Source: an uncultured Rivibacter sp. (lineage in GTDB: Bacteria; Pseudomonadota; Gammaproteobacteria; Burkholderiales; Burkholderiaceae). From it: a stretch of 64,000 nt of DNA. The position numbers and the translations under genes were made by a program. Below are positions 53,464 to 63,330 of the stretch, piece after piece; the first letter of the stretch is position 1, and each line of letters begins with the position of its first letter. The DNA lies in NCBI GenBank assembly GCA_946480925.1, contig CAMLLU010000005.1, positions 62,001 to 126,000 on the forward strand. Direction: 5' to 3'. A model generated the notes under the pieces. That model saw only the letters and a program-made list of their open reading frames with translations, had not been told where the DNA came from and did no database searches.

Positions 53464-55644
53464 ATGGACACCCCGATCCCCACGCCCACGCTGACGCGTC
53501 GTTCCTTCATCGCAACCTCCGCCGCCGTGGGCGGCGGCCTCTCGCTCGGCTTTCACGTGCCACTGGGCGCACAGCAAACGGGTACACCGGCTGAGGTGAA
53601 TGCCTGGGTCGTCATCAAGCCCGACGATACGGTGGTCGTACGCGTCGCACGCTCTGAAATGGGCCAGGGCTCGCTCACCGGCCTGGCACAGCTGGTGGCC
53701 GAAGAGCTCGAATGCGACTGGGTCAAGGTGACGACCGAATACCCCACGCCTGGCCAGAACCTTGCGCGCAACCGCGTGTGGGGCAACTTCTCCACCGGCG
53801 GCAGCCGGGGCGTGCGCGAGTCGCACGACTACGTGCGCAAGGGCGGCGCCGCCGCGCGGATGATGCTGGTGCAGGCCGCCGCCGACGGGTGGAAGGTCGC
53901 GCCCGCCGAATGCAGTGTGGCCAAGGGCGTGATCACCCATGCGCCCTCAGGCCGCAAGACGACCTACGGCAAGGTGGCCGCAGCCGCAGCCAAGCTGCCG
54001 CCACCGGCGGACGTGCCGCTCAAGGATCCGAAGGACTGGAAGATCGCTGGCAAGCCGGTGAAGCGCCTGGACACGCTGGACAAGCTCACCGGCAAGCAGG
54101 TCTACGGCATGGACTTGAAGCTGCCCGGCATGCTGAACGCGTCCATCAAGGACTGCCCGGTGTTCGGCGGCAAGCTGAAGAGCTTCGACGCGAACGCCGT
54201 CGCCAAGCGCCCCGGCGTGAAGAAGGTCGTGCCGGTGGGCGACAGCGCCGTGGCCGTGGTGGCCGACACGTGGTGGCATGCCAAGACCGCACTCGACGCG
54301 CTGCCCATCGAGTGGGACGAAGGCCCCAACGGCAAGATCTCGAGCGCCGACATCGCTGCCACGCTGAAGGAAGGGCTGGACGCGCCGCAGGCCGCCGTGG
54401 GCAATCAGGTCGGCAACGTGAAGGCCGCGCTGGCGAATGCCGCGCGCACCGTCGAAGCGGTGTATTCGTACCCGTTCCAGAACCACGCGACGATGGAGAC
54501 GATGAACGCCATGGCGCGCTGGACGCCCGAGCGCTGCGAGGTGTGGACACCCACGCAGAACGGCGAGGCCGCGCTCGCGGCCACCGCCGAAGCCGCCGGC
54601 CTGCCGCCTGCGCAGTGCGAGGTCTACAAGCTGCACCTGGGCGGCGGCTTCGGCCGGCGCGGCGCGGTGCACGACTGGGTGCGCCAGGCGGTGGCCATTG
54701 CGAAGGAGATGCCGGGCACACCGGTCAAGCTGATCTGGTCTCGCGAAGAAGACATGCAGCATGGCCGCTACCACCCCATCACGATGTGCAAGCTGCGCGC
54801 AGGGCTCGACGCGCAGGGCAACATCACCGGACTGCACATGCGCATCTCGGGCCAGAGCATCGTGGCGGGGATCTTTCCGCAGAACATCCGCGACGGTCGG
54901 GACCCGGTGGTGTTCCAGGGCCTCAATCCGCCGGGGCCGGAAGCATCGATCGGCTACGGCTTCCCCACGCTCCTGATCGACCATGCGATGCGCAACCCGC
55001 ACGTGCCGCCAGGCTTCTGGCGCGGGGTCAACCTCAACCAGAACACGATCTACCTCGAGTGCCTCCTCGACGAAGTGGCGCACGCCACCAACACCGACCC
55101 GCTGGCACTGCGCCGCAAGCTCATGGCCAACCACCCGAAGCACCTGGCCGTGCTCAACGCCGCGGCCGAACGCGCCGGCTGGGGCAAGCCCGCACCCGCG
55201 GGCGTGTACCGCGGATTGGCCCAGACCATGGGCTTCGGCAGCTATGTGGCAGCGGTGGCAGAGGTCTCGGTCAGCAACGACGGCGTGCTGAAGATCCACC
55301 GCATCGTGGCGGCCACCGACCCCGGCCACGCGGTGAACCCGCAGCAGATCGAGGCGCAGGTCGAGGGCTCGTTCGTCTATGGCCTGTCTGCCGCGCTGTT
55401 CGGCGAATGCACGGTGAAGGACGGCCGCATCGAGCAGGACAACTTCAGCAGCTACCCCGTGGTGCAGATGGAGCATATGCCGGCGGTGGAAACCGTCATC
55501 GTGCCTTCGGGCGGGTTCTGGGGCGGCGTGGGCGAACCCACCATCGCAGTGGCCGCGCCGGCGGTGCTCAACGCGATCTTCGCGGCCACCGGCCAGCGCA
55601 TCCGCGAGCTGCCGCTCAAGAACCACAGCTTGAAGAAGGCCTGA
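53464..55644 (+). CDS. IorB-type molybdopterin-binding subunit (xanthine dehydrogenase family)
   Basis: A 726-residue large subunit with a twin-arginine leader (LTRRSFIATSA, RR at 12-13), so the heterodimer is exported folded to the periplasm. Molybdenum-cofactor features are MGQGSLTGLAQLVAEEL, the GGGFGRRG loop, the PFQNHATMET segment, and FWGGVGEPTIAVAAPA with the catalytic-type glutamate near the C-terminus. Relatives are isoquinoline 1-oxidoreductase and aldehyde- or N-heterocycle-oxidising enzymes that give electrons to cytochrome c. soxX starts 4 bases after its stop. The substrate is not predictable from sequence alone. Confidence 0.92.
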   Translation: MDTPIPTPTLTRRSFIATSAAVGGGLSLGFHVPLGAQQTGTPAEVNAWVVIKPDDTVVVRVARSEMGQGSLTGLAQLVAEELECDWVKVTTEYPTPGQNLARNRVWGNFSTGGSRGVRESHDYVRKGGAAARMMLVQAAADGWKVAPAECSVAKGVITHAPSGRKTTYGKVAAAAAKLPPPADVPLKDPKDWKIAGKPVKRLDTLDKLTGKQVYGMDLKLPGMLNASIKDCPVFGGKLKSFDANAVAKRPGVKKVVPVGDSAVAVVADTWWHAKTALDALPIEWDEGPNGKISSADIAATLKEGLDAPQAAVGNQVGNVKAALANAARTVEAVYSYPFQNHATMETMNAMARWTPERCEVWTPTQNGEAALAATAEAAGLPPAQCEVYKLHLGGGFGRRGAVHDWVRQAVAIAKEMPGTPVKLIWSREEDMQHGRYHPITMCKLRAGLDAQGNITGLHMRISGQSIVAGIFPQNIRDGRDPVVFQGLNPPGPEASIGYGFPTLLIDHAMRNPHVPPGFWRGVNLNQNTIYLECLLDEVAHATNTDPLALRRKLMANHPKHLAVLNAAAERAGWGKPAPAGVYRGLAQTMGFGSYVAAVAEVSVSNDGVLKIHRIVAATDPGHAVNPQQIEAQVEGSFVYGLSAALFGECTVKDGRIEQDNFSSYPVVQMEHMPAVETVIVPSGGFWGGVGEPTIAVAAPAVLNAIFAATGQRIRELPLKNHSLKKA

Positions 55645-55648
55645 TCTC

Positions 55649-56062
55649 GTGTGGCTTGCCACGGTGATGCTGGCCGGCGCGGCGGTGGTGGGTGATGCAA
55701 TGCCCGAGCCGCTGACCTCGCAGCCCGGCGATGCAGCACGCGGCCGGGCCATCGTGACCCACCGGCAGGTCGGCCTGTGCCTGCTGTGCCACAGCGGCCC
55801 GTTCCCGGAAGAACGCTTCCAGGGCACGCTGGCGCCCAGCCTGGTTGGTGTGGGTTCGCGCCTCAACGAAGACCAGCTGCGCCTGCGCGTGGTCGATGCA
55901 CGCAGGCTCAACCCCGACAGCATCATGCCCCGCTACGGCACCAGCGAAGGGCTCCACCGCGTGGGCCCGGCCTGGGCCGGCAAGCCGGTGCTCGAAGCGC
56001 AGCAGATCGAAGACGTGGTGGCCTTCCTGCGCACGCTGCGTGAAGAGGGCACGAGGCCATGA
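55649..56062 (+). CDS. soxX: Sulfur oxidation c-type cytochrome SoxX
   Basis: A 137-residue periplasmic monohaem cytochrome c, the small partner of SoxA. It has a short signal peptide (about residues 1-18), a haem site CLLCH (C44, C47, H48) followed by the SoxX stretch SGPFPEERFQGTLAPSL, and an axial methionine in SIMPRYG (M93). SoxAX joins thiosulfate to the SoxY arm. The start is a GTG 4 bases after the IorB-type stop. Its own stop overlaps soxY (ATGA). Confidence 0.92.
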   Translation: MWLATVMLAGAAVVGDAMPEPLTSQPGDAARGRAIVTHRQVGLCLLCHSGPFPEERFQGTLAPSLVGVGSRLNEDQLRLRVVDARRLNPDSIMPRYGTSEGLHRVGPAWAGKPVLEAQQIEDVVAFLRTLREEGTRP

Positions 56063-56490
56063 AACGACGCGAAGCCCTGCTCGCCACGCTGGCCGCGGTG
56101 CACGTCGCACCGGCGTGGTCCACACCCGAAGCCATGGCGCGGGCGGTGCGAGCCTTTGCCGGCGGAGCATTGGTGGCACCGGACGCCCGCGTGAAGCTCG
56201 ACATCTCGCCGCTGGTGGAAAACGGCAATGCCGTGCCAGTCACGGTGACGGTGGACCACCCGTTGACCGGGCCCGATGCGGTGACCGCGATCGCGCTCTT
56301 CAACGAGCGCAATCCGCAGCAGGACGTCGGCATCTTCACGCTCGGCCCGCAGGCCGGCCGTGCCTTCGTGGCCACGCGCATTCGCCTGGCCACGTCGCAA
56401 AAGCTCGTCGCGGTAGCCAAGCTCGCCGACGGACGCTGCTGGTCGCACACGGTGAGCGTCGAAGTCACGCTGGCGGCCTGCATCGAGTAG
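56059..56490 (+). CDS. soxY: Sulfur carrier protein SoxY with atypical C-terminal arm
   Basis: A 143-residue periplasmic protein with a signal peptide (to about PAWST, residue 22) and the SoxY fold (VKLDISPLVENGNAVPVTVTVDHP, VTAIALFNERNPQQDVGIF). SoxY normally ends GGCGG, with the cysteine carrying the sulfur substrate. Here the end is LAACIE: cysteine C141 keeps its place third from the end, but all four glycines are gone. The reading frame is clean, and neither other frame restores the motif. Overlaps soxX; soxZ starts 12 bases later. Confidence 0.9.
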   Translation: MKRREALLATLAAVHVAPAWSTPEAMARAVRAFAGGALVAPDARVKLDISPLVENGNAVPVTVTVDHPLTGPDAVTAIALFNERNPQQDVGIFTLGPQAGRAFVATRIRLATSQKLVAVAKLADGRCWSHTVSVEVTLAACIE

Positions 56491-56501
56491 GGAAAGACGC
56501 A

Positions 56502-56837
56502 ATGGCCACGACCCAGGCACGCACCGTCGTCACCGCGCCCGCGTCGGCACGCCGTGGCGAGGTGGTGGAGCTGCGCACGTTGATCGCGCACCCCATGGAA
56601 ACCGGCTACCGCGTGGGCAGCGCCGGCCAGCCGCTGGCGCGCGACATCCTGCGGCGCTTCGAATGCCGCTGCGACGGCGAGCTCGTGTTCGCGGCCGACC
56701 TGGCGCCCGCCATCGCCGCCAACCCCTACATCGCCTTCACGATGCGTGTCACGAAAAGCGGCACGCTGAGCTTCAAGTGGGAAGGCGACAACGGCTTCTC
56801 GTGGATCGAGACGCGCGCCTTCACGGTCACGGCATGA
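56502..56837 (+). CDS. soxZ: Sulfur oxidation protein SoxZ
   Basis: A 111-residue partner of SoxY, an immunoglobulin-like beta sandwich. Family parts are ELRTLIAHPMETGYR, LARDILRRFECRCDGELVFAADL, AIAANPYIAF and GTLSFKWEGDNGFSW. SoxYZ is exported as a dimer through the SoxY signal, and this SoxZ has no signal peptide, as expected. A GGAAAGACGC site precedes the ATG. The stop overlaps soxA (ATGA). Confidence 0.95.
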   Translation: MATTQARTVVTAPASARRGEVVELRTLIAHPMETGYRVGSAGQPLARDILRRFECRCDGELVFAADLAPAIAANPYIAFTMRVTKSGTLSFKWEGDNGFSWIETRAFTVTA

Positions 56838-57577
56838 ATCGCCTCATCGGCCTCGCCCTGGCTGCCGCGGCGACCTCGGCGGCGGCCCAAGGCGGAGACG
56901 GCCGCCGCTCAGGCGCTGACGACATGGCCCCGGCGTTGCAGGCGATGCAGCGCGACGACACACAGAACCCCGCGATGCTGTGGGTCGCCGAGGGCGAGCA
57001 ACTGTGGCGCAACGAGTGCGCCTCGTGCCACAAGGACGCCGCCATCAGCATGCGCGGCGCCGCAACTCGCCACCCGGCCTTCGACCCGGCGGCGGGCACA
57101 CCGGTCAACCTCGCGATGCGCATACGCAGCTGCCAGCAGCACCGGGCCAAGCGCAAGCCCCACGCCTTCGAAAGCCGTGAGCTGCTCGCGCTGGAGGCCT
57201 ACGTCGCACTGCAGTCGCGCGGCCTGCCCATCACGCCCGCGAAGGATGCACGGCTCGATGCCGCCCGTGCCGAAGGCGAGCGCCTGTTCAACCGCCGCAT
57301 CGGCCAGCTCGACCTCGCCTGTGCCCAATGCCACGACCGCAACGCAGGCCAGCGCCTGGCCGGCAGCGTGATCCCGCAGGCCCATCCGACCGGCTACCCG
57401 ATCTACCGGCTCGAATGGCAAGGCCTGGGTTCACTGCAGCACCGGCTGCGCAACTGCATGACCGGCGTGCGCGCGGAGCCTTATGCCTTCGGTGCGCCGG
57501 AAATGGTGTCGCTGGAGCTCTTTCTTGCTCAGCGTGCGGCCGGCATGAAGCTGGAGTCGCCAGGCGTGCGGCCTTGA
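56834..57577 (+). CDS. soxA: Sulfur oxidation c-type cytochrome SoxA (dihaem)
   Basis: A 247-residue periplasmic cytochrome with a signal peptide (1-19). Two haem sites are visible, CASCH (62-66) and CAQCH (163-167), so this is the dihaem type. The conserved distal cysteine that becomes a persulfide haem ligand is in RNCMTGVRAEPYAFG (C208), with the active-site arginine next to it. IRSCQQHR near residue 100 fits the first-haem ligand region. soxA is the last gene of the unit; no soxB follows, and the next gene is convergent. Confidence 0.94.
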   Translation: MNRLIGLALAAAATSAAAQGGDGRRSGADDMAPALQAMQRDDTQNPAMLWVAEGEQLWRNECASCHKDAAISMRGAATRHPAFDPAAGTPVNLAMRIRSCQQHRAKRKPHAFESRELLALEAYVALQSRGLPITPAKDARLDAARAEGERLFNRRIGQLDLACAQCHDRNAGQRLAGSVIPQAHPTGYPIYRLEWQGLGSLQHRLRNCMTGVRAEPYAFGAPEMVSLELFLAQRAAGMKLESPGVRP

Positions 57578-57612
57578 GCATCGCGCGGCAGCGCCGCATG
57601 GCAAGGCGAGAC

Positions 57613-58794
57613 TCAGGCCGACTCGTCACGCGCCGGCACAGCGACAGCCCAAGCCGTGCCGCGGGTGCCCGCCAGGCACACGGCCGCAGCCAGCGCGAAG
57701 CCGGCACTCAGCAGCGGCACGGCGCTCGCGTCGTCACCCGTGACCATGAACGATGCGGTCAGCGGCCCGAAGGCACTGCCCAGCAGTTGCGCGGCCGGCA
57801 CCAGCCCGGCCAGCCGCCCGCTCGCATCGACCCGGAAAGCGAGGCCGATGTGGAAGGGCAGCATGAAGAGCCACACGAAGCCGAAGACCGCGCAGCCCAG
57901 CGAGAAGCGCGACGTGCTGCCTGCTGGCAACCCATGCACCGCGAGCATGATGGCGGCCAGTGCGGCCGAAGACGCCACCAGCGTGGGCACCACCGGCAGG
58001 CGCCGCACGGCAACCGCGGCAATGCTGCCGCCCACCACCTGCATGGCCAGCACACCGGCCACCAGCGTTTGCGCCGCTTGAGCCTGCAGCCCAGCCGCCT
58101 TGCCCAGCGGCTCGAGGTAAGCCCAGAACGCCCCCAGCGTGGCGAGCTGCAGGAACACCACCACCAGCGGCAGCATCGTGCGCGCCGACCATCGGAAGGA
58201 CTCGAGCGCCGCCGGCGGCAAGGGTGCCAGCCGCGCCGGCTGCACGAAGGCGAGCACGCATGGCAGCAGCGAAAGCAGAGCCAGCACGGCGAACCCGCCT
58301 TGCCAGCCCGAGCGGGGGATCACGAGGTTGGCCAGCACCACGCCAAGCGCAGCCTGCGCCAGCGTCTGCAGCACGAAGAAGACGCCACTCACGCGCGCGG
58401 GGTTGGCGCTGCGCACCACCACGCCCGTCGTGCCCCACACCAGCACGCCTTCAGCCAGCCCTGCCGCAGCGCGCACTGCGAGCATCGGACCGTCGCCGCC
58501 GACGGTGGTGGTGAGCCCATCGAGCGCCGCGGCCAGCAGTGCCGCGATGAGGGTGACGAGCTTGAGCCGTGCGGCCGGCAACACGGCATCGCCAAGCAAC
58601 ACCCCGAGACCGAGCGCAACGATCTCGCCCATGGCCACGAGGCCCACGCCTTCGAGGCTCACCTGATTCGCCTCGACCAGCGCGCCCAGCAGGATGGGCT
58701 GCACGCCGATCATCAACACGGCGATCGTGCCGACTGCGAGTGCGGCCGCAAGCGGGCCGGCGGGAATCTCCTGGGGAACTCGGTGCAGTGACAT
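57613..58794 (-). CDS. MFS transporter
   Basis: A 393-residue major facilitator protein with twelve hydrophobic segments and no long central loop. N-terminal half: PILLGALVEANQVSLEGVG and GLAEGVLVWGTTGVVVRSANPARVSGVFF; C-terminal half ends FALAAAVCLAGTRG. The substrate is unknown. The ATG at 58794 is used; a GTG at 58848 would add 18 residues and lie 16 bases after the upstream gene's stop. As the last gene of the minus-strand unit starting with the porin, it may import that pathway's substrate. Confidence 0.85.
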   Translation of the reverse strand: MSLHRVPQEIPAGPLAAALAVGTIAVLMIGVQPILLGALVEANQVSLEGVGLVAMGEIVALGLGVLLGDAVLPAARLKLVTLIAALLAAALDGLTTTVGGDGPMLAVRAAAGLAEGVLVWGTTGVVVRSANPARVSGVFFVLQTLAQAALGVVLANLVIPRSGWQGGFAVLALLSLLPCVLAFVQPARLAPLPPAALESFRWSARTMLPLVVVFLQLATLGAFWAYLEPLGKAAGLQAQAAQTLVAGVLAMQVVGGSIAAVAVRRLPVVPTLVASSAALAAIMLAVHGLPAGSTSRFSLGCAVFGFVWLFMLPFHIGLAFRVDASGRLAGLVPAAQLLGSAFGPLTASFMVTGDDASAVPLLSAGFALAAAVCLAGTRGTAWAVAVPARDESA

Positions 58795-58864
58795 GCTTTC
58801 GGCCCTCGTGGTGTGCGTCGATCGGCTGCTGCTCAACGGCTCGTTCACGCTCGTTCCGGCTGGT

Positions 58865-59509
58865 TCAGTAGCCCTTGCTCTCTTCCGGCAGCAAACCCTG
58901 CATGAAACGGTCCACCGCCCGCTGCCGGTCCCGGCGCAGGCGCCGGTTGGCGATGGTGCGCACGAGCCACGGTAGGGGCTTCACAGGCCCGCCGGCGGCC
59001 GCAGCCAGCACGCAGGCCTTGGCGCACTTCTCGAACAGCTCGGTGTTGAGCGCCATGCGCGTGGCCGTGGTGCCCAGGCACACGGGCAGGCCATGCAGGA
59101 ACAACACGTTGCCGCCAGCTTGCAGCCCGCGGGCGAGCTGCTGCACGTGCCGGACTTGCGCGAGGGCCGGCCCCATGGGGCCGATGTGGCGCGCCTGCTC
59201 GTCGAAGGCCTGCGGCATGGCGCGGCCGAAGTCCGGAAGACAGCGACCCCATGCACCACCGCCCAACGAGATGGCACCCACGTCGCCCCGCGCACGGTAG
59301 ATCGCCGCGTGCTCGTACGCACCGGAGGCTGCAGCATCCGCCCATGCGATGCGGCATGGCGCATCGTCGAGCGCGTGGCCGAACCACATGGCTTCAGCGC
59401 CCGGAATGCGCAGCGACAGGCAGGCCTGCGGCGAGCCCAGCAGCTGCCGGGCTCGCAGGCGCTCGCGCGTCTGCTGCCACGACTGGCGCAAGTTGTCTTC
59501 GGTGGTCAT
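58865..59509 (-). CDS. Class II aldolase-like protein lacking catalytic residues
   Basis: A 214-residue protein with the class II aldolase/adducin frame: a SLRIPGAEAMWFG segment, AAIYRARGDVGAISLGGG in the centre and a late LHGLPVCLG. Compared with the active paralogue two genes upstream, the zinc-ligand HTH is replaced by SLG, and the position of the catalytic glutamate is also changed. So it is probably not a zinc aldolase and may be a subunit, chaperone or isomerase-like protein. The ATG at 59509 is 4 bases after the aminotransferase stop. Confidence 0.75.
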   Translation of the reverse strand: MTTEDNLRQSWQQTRERLRARQLLGSPQACLSLRIPGAEAMWFGHALDDAPCRIAWADAAASGAYEHAAIYRARGDVGAISLGGGAWGRCLPDFGRAMPQAFDEQARHIGPMGPALAQVRHVQQLARGLQAGGNVLFLHGLPVCLGTTATRMALNTELFEKCAKACVLAAAAGGPVKPLPWLVRTIANRRLRRDRQRAVDRFMQGLLPEESKGY

Positions 59510-59513
59510 GGCG

Positions 59514-60991
<1,478 letters not shown>

Positions 60992-60995
<4 letters not shown>

Positions 60996-61687
60996 GCGGT
61001 GGGAGAGTCTTTGGGAACGGGGGCGTCGCCGGTCAGCAGCTCGGTCACGCGGGCCAGGGCATCGCGCCGCTGGGGGGCTTGTCGTGCTCGTTGTGCGATG
61101 AGGCTCAGCAGCCGCGCGCGAGCCAGCGATTCGAGGTCTTCGACGGCCTGCACGGCCAGCGCCTGGGTGGCGCCACAGCACAGCACGCCGTGGTTGAGCA
61201 TCAGGTAGGCGTTGATGTCGGCACGCAGCGCACGAGCCAGCCTGTACGACAACCACCCCGTGCCGGAAGGCGCATAGCCCACCACCGGCACCCGCGGCCC
61301 CAGCGTGCTGCGCCATGGGCCCGCAGGCACTTCGAGCACATCGCCGATCAGCGCGCAGGCACTGGCCACCGGCTGGTGCGTGTGGATGCTGCAGGACACG
61401 TCGGCCCGCGCCCGCAGCACCTTCGCGTGCAGGCCGCTTTCGACCGACGGCGCACGTTCGCCTTCCACCTGCGCCAGATCGGCCAGGCGCAGCACGCACA
61501 CGTCGGCCGCGTTCATGCTCAGGTAGTCGGTGGCCGAGGGCGTGACGGCGAAATGCTCGGCATCGACGCGCAACGCGATGTTGCCGCCGGTGCCGGCAAG
61601 GTAGCCGCGGTGCGACAGCTCGACGCACAGCTCGACGACGGCCTCGCGAATGCGGAGGCTGCTGGTGCTGAGACTGTTGTTCTTCAT
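60992..61687 (-). CDS. Class II aldolase (L-fuculose-phosphate aldolase-like)
   Basis: A 231-residue zinc aldolase of the FucA/AraD family. The substrate phosphate loop is TGGNIALRV, the catalytic acid is in APSVESGLH, the zinc ligands are in SIHTHQPV and the third in LMLNHGVLCCG. It would cleave a phosphorylated sugar or polyol to a triose phosphate and an aldehyde, or epimerise a pentulose phosphate. Overlaps the kinase (ATGA) upstream and the aminotransferase (ATGA) downstream. The substrate is unknown. Confidence 0.9.
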
Positions 61688-63318
61688 GCGGTGGTGGGCT
61701 GCGGTGCGTTGAGCCGGTGGTACAGCGGCGCGAGGCGCGAGCGCACCTCCTTGAAGGCCTCGAACTTGTCGCTGTACAGGCGCCTCAGGCCCGTGGCAGG
61801 CTCGTAGATGCGGCGCGCCTTGCGCAGCGAAACCAGGTCGCTGAAGCGCAAGGCGCCCAGGGCCATGGCGGCGATGAAGGTCGCGCCGATGGCATTGGCC
61901 TGGATGGGGCTGGCCAGCTGGCGAATGGGCTGGCCCGTCACGTCGGCCATGATCTGGCACCACACGTCGGACTGCGCGCCGCCGCCCACCGCGGTGAGCG
62001 TGCCCGCGTCTCGTCCGAGCAGGCGCGCGAAGGGCTCGAGCATCCAGCGCGTGTTCAGCGCCACGCCTTCTAGAAAGGCTCGGAAGATGTCTTCGCGGGT
62101 GTGCTCGAGCGACAGGTTGATGAGCCCCGCGCGCAGGCGTGGGTCGTCCACCGGCGTGCGCTCGCCCTGCAGCCACGGGGTGTAGACCAGTCCGCGTGCA
62201 CCGGCCGGCACACGGGCGGCAATGCGGTTGAGCACCTCGTAGACGGCCGGGTGCTCTTCGTCGCCGGCCAGCTCATCGGGGTGGTAGAGGATGCGGTCGC
62301 GCAGGAACGAAAGGTTGGCGCCGGCCGTGGACTGCAGCGCCATCGCGAGGTAGCGGCCGTCCACCGCGCAGGGCACGGCCGCGATCTTGTGGCGCACGTC
62401 GGTCTTCATGAACGGCACGTGAGCGCCCAGCCATGACGAAGTGCCCAGGTACAGGTGCGTTTCGAAGTCACCCACGGCCGCGCCGACGGCCACCGCCGAG
62501 GTATCCACCGCGCCGCCGATCACCACGGTCTTGGCCTCAAGCCCCAGCGCCTGCGCCACGTCGGGCCGCAGCGGGCCCAGCACGTCGGTGCACTTCACGA
62601 TCTCCGGCAGCTTGTCGGCGCTGATGCCCAGCGCGCGAATCAAGCCTGCGTCGTAGCGCATGCCGCGCGCATCGCGGTTGTCGGTGACCCATGCGGTGAC
62701 CAGCGAGTCGCGCGTGGCGCACACACGGCCGCAAAGCCGCAGGTTCAGGTAGTCCGGCACGTTGAGGAACTTGTGCGTGCGTTCGTAGCGCTCAGGCTCA
62801 TGGTCGCGGATGTAGGCCATGTGACCCGCGCTGTCGCGGCCCGAAAGCGATGGCGCCCCGCCCGTGAGGCGCAGCCAGCGCCACAGCTTCAGCGGGCCGT
62901 AGCCTTCGACGTTCAGGCCACGGCCACGCACCCGCCTTGCAATGGCTTCGGCACCGCGTGCATCGAGCCAGGTCAACGCATTGCCGATGGGCTCGCCGGC
63001 CTTGTCGATGCAGACCGTGCCTTCGGTCTGCGCAGAGCAGCACACCGCGACCACGCGCCGGCGCAACGTGGCATCGCCCGCGAGCAACTCATTTGCGGCC
63101 CCCACCAGGGCGCTCCACCAGTCGTGCGGGTCCTGCTCTGCAAGAGCGCCTTGCACGTGCAGCTTCACGGCGCGAAAGGCCCACGCATGCACCGTGCCGT
63201 CCAGACCCACGAGCGCGCATTTGCAGCCCGACGTGCCCAGATCGACGGCCAGCACCAGTCGTGTGTCCACCGGCGAGGACATGCTGTCCGCAGCTTGCGC
63301 CATCAGAATTTGCGGCAT
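61684..63318 (-). CDS. FGGY-family carbohydrate kinase
   Basis: A 544-residue sugar kinase of the xylulokinase/ribulokinase group. The N-terminal ATPase part has VLAVDLGTSGCKCALVG and TWLDARGAEA; the C-terminal part has GAVDTSAVAVGAAVGD, YTPWLQGERTPVDDPRLRAG and LTAVGGGAQSDVWCQIMADVTGQP, a strong FGGY signature. It phosphorylates a ketose or polyol, substrate unknown. The first ATG (63318) overlaps the porin stop; ATGs at 63303 and 63282 are also possible. Its product is a logical substrate for the overlapping aldolase. Confidence 0.92.
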   Translation of the reverse strand: MPQILMAQAADSMSSPVDTRLVLAVDLGTSGCKCALVGLDGTVHAWAFRAVKLHVQGALAEQDPHDWWSALVGAANELLAGDATLRRRVVAVCCSAQTEGTVCIDKAGEPIGNALTWLDARGAEAIARRVRGRGLNVEGYGPLKLWRWLRLTGGAPSLSGRDSAGHMAYIRDHEPERYERTHKFLNVPDYLNLRLCGRVCATRDSLVTAWVTDNRDARGMRYDAGLIRALGISADKLPEIVKCTDVLGPLRPDVAQALGLEAKTVVIGGAVDTSAVAVGAAVGDFETHLYLGTSSWLGAHVPFMKTDVRHKIAAVPCAVDGRYLAMALQSTAGANLSFLRDRILYHPDELAGDEEHPAVYEVLNRIAARVPAGARGLVYTPWLQGERTPVDDPRLRAGLINLSLEHTREDIFRAFLEGVALNTRWMLEPFARLLGRDAGTLTAVGGGAQSDVWCQIMADVTGQPIRQLASPIQANAIGATFIAAMALGALRFSDLVSLRKARRIYEPATGLRRLYSDKFEAFKEVRSRLAPLYHRLNAPQPTTA

Positions 63319-63330
63319 CAGAACTTGCGC
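63301..63330. repeat. Two tandem imperfect 15-bp repeats at the porin-kinase junction
   Basis: CATCAGAATTTGCGG followed directly by CATCAGAACTTGCGC. Each unit contains, on the minus strand, TTCTGATG, so the overlapping stop-start is duplicated and the kinase has two equivalent ATGs five codons apart. Confidence 0.7.
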
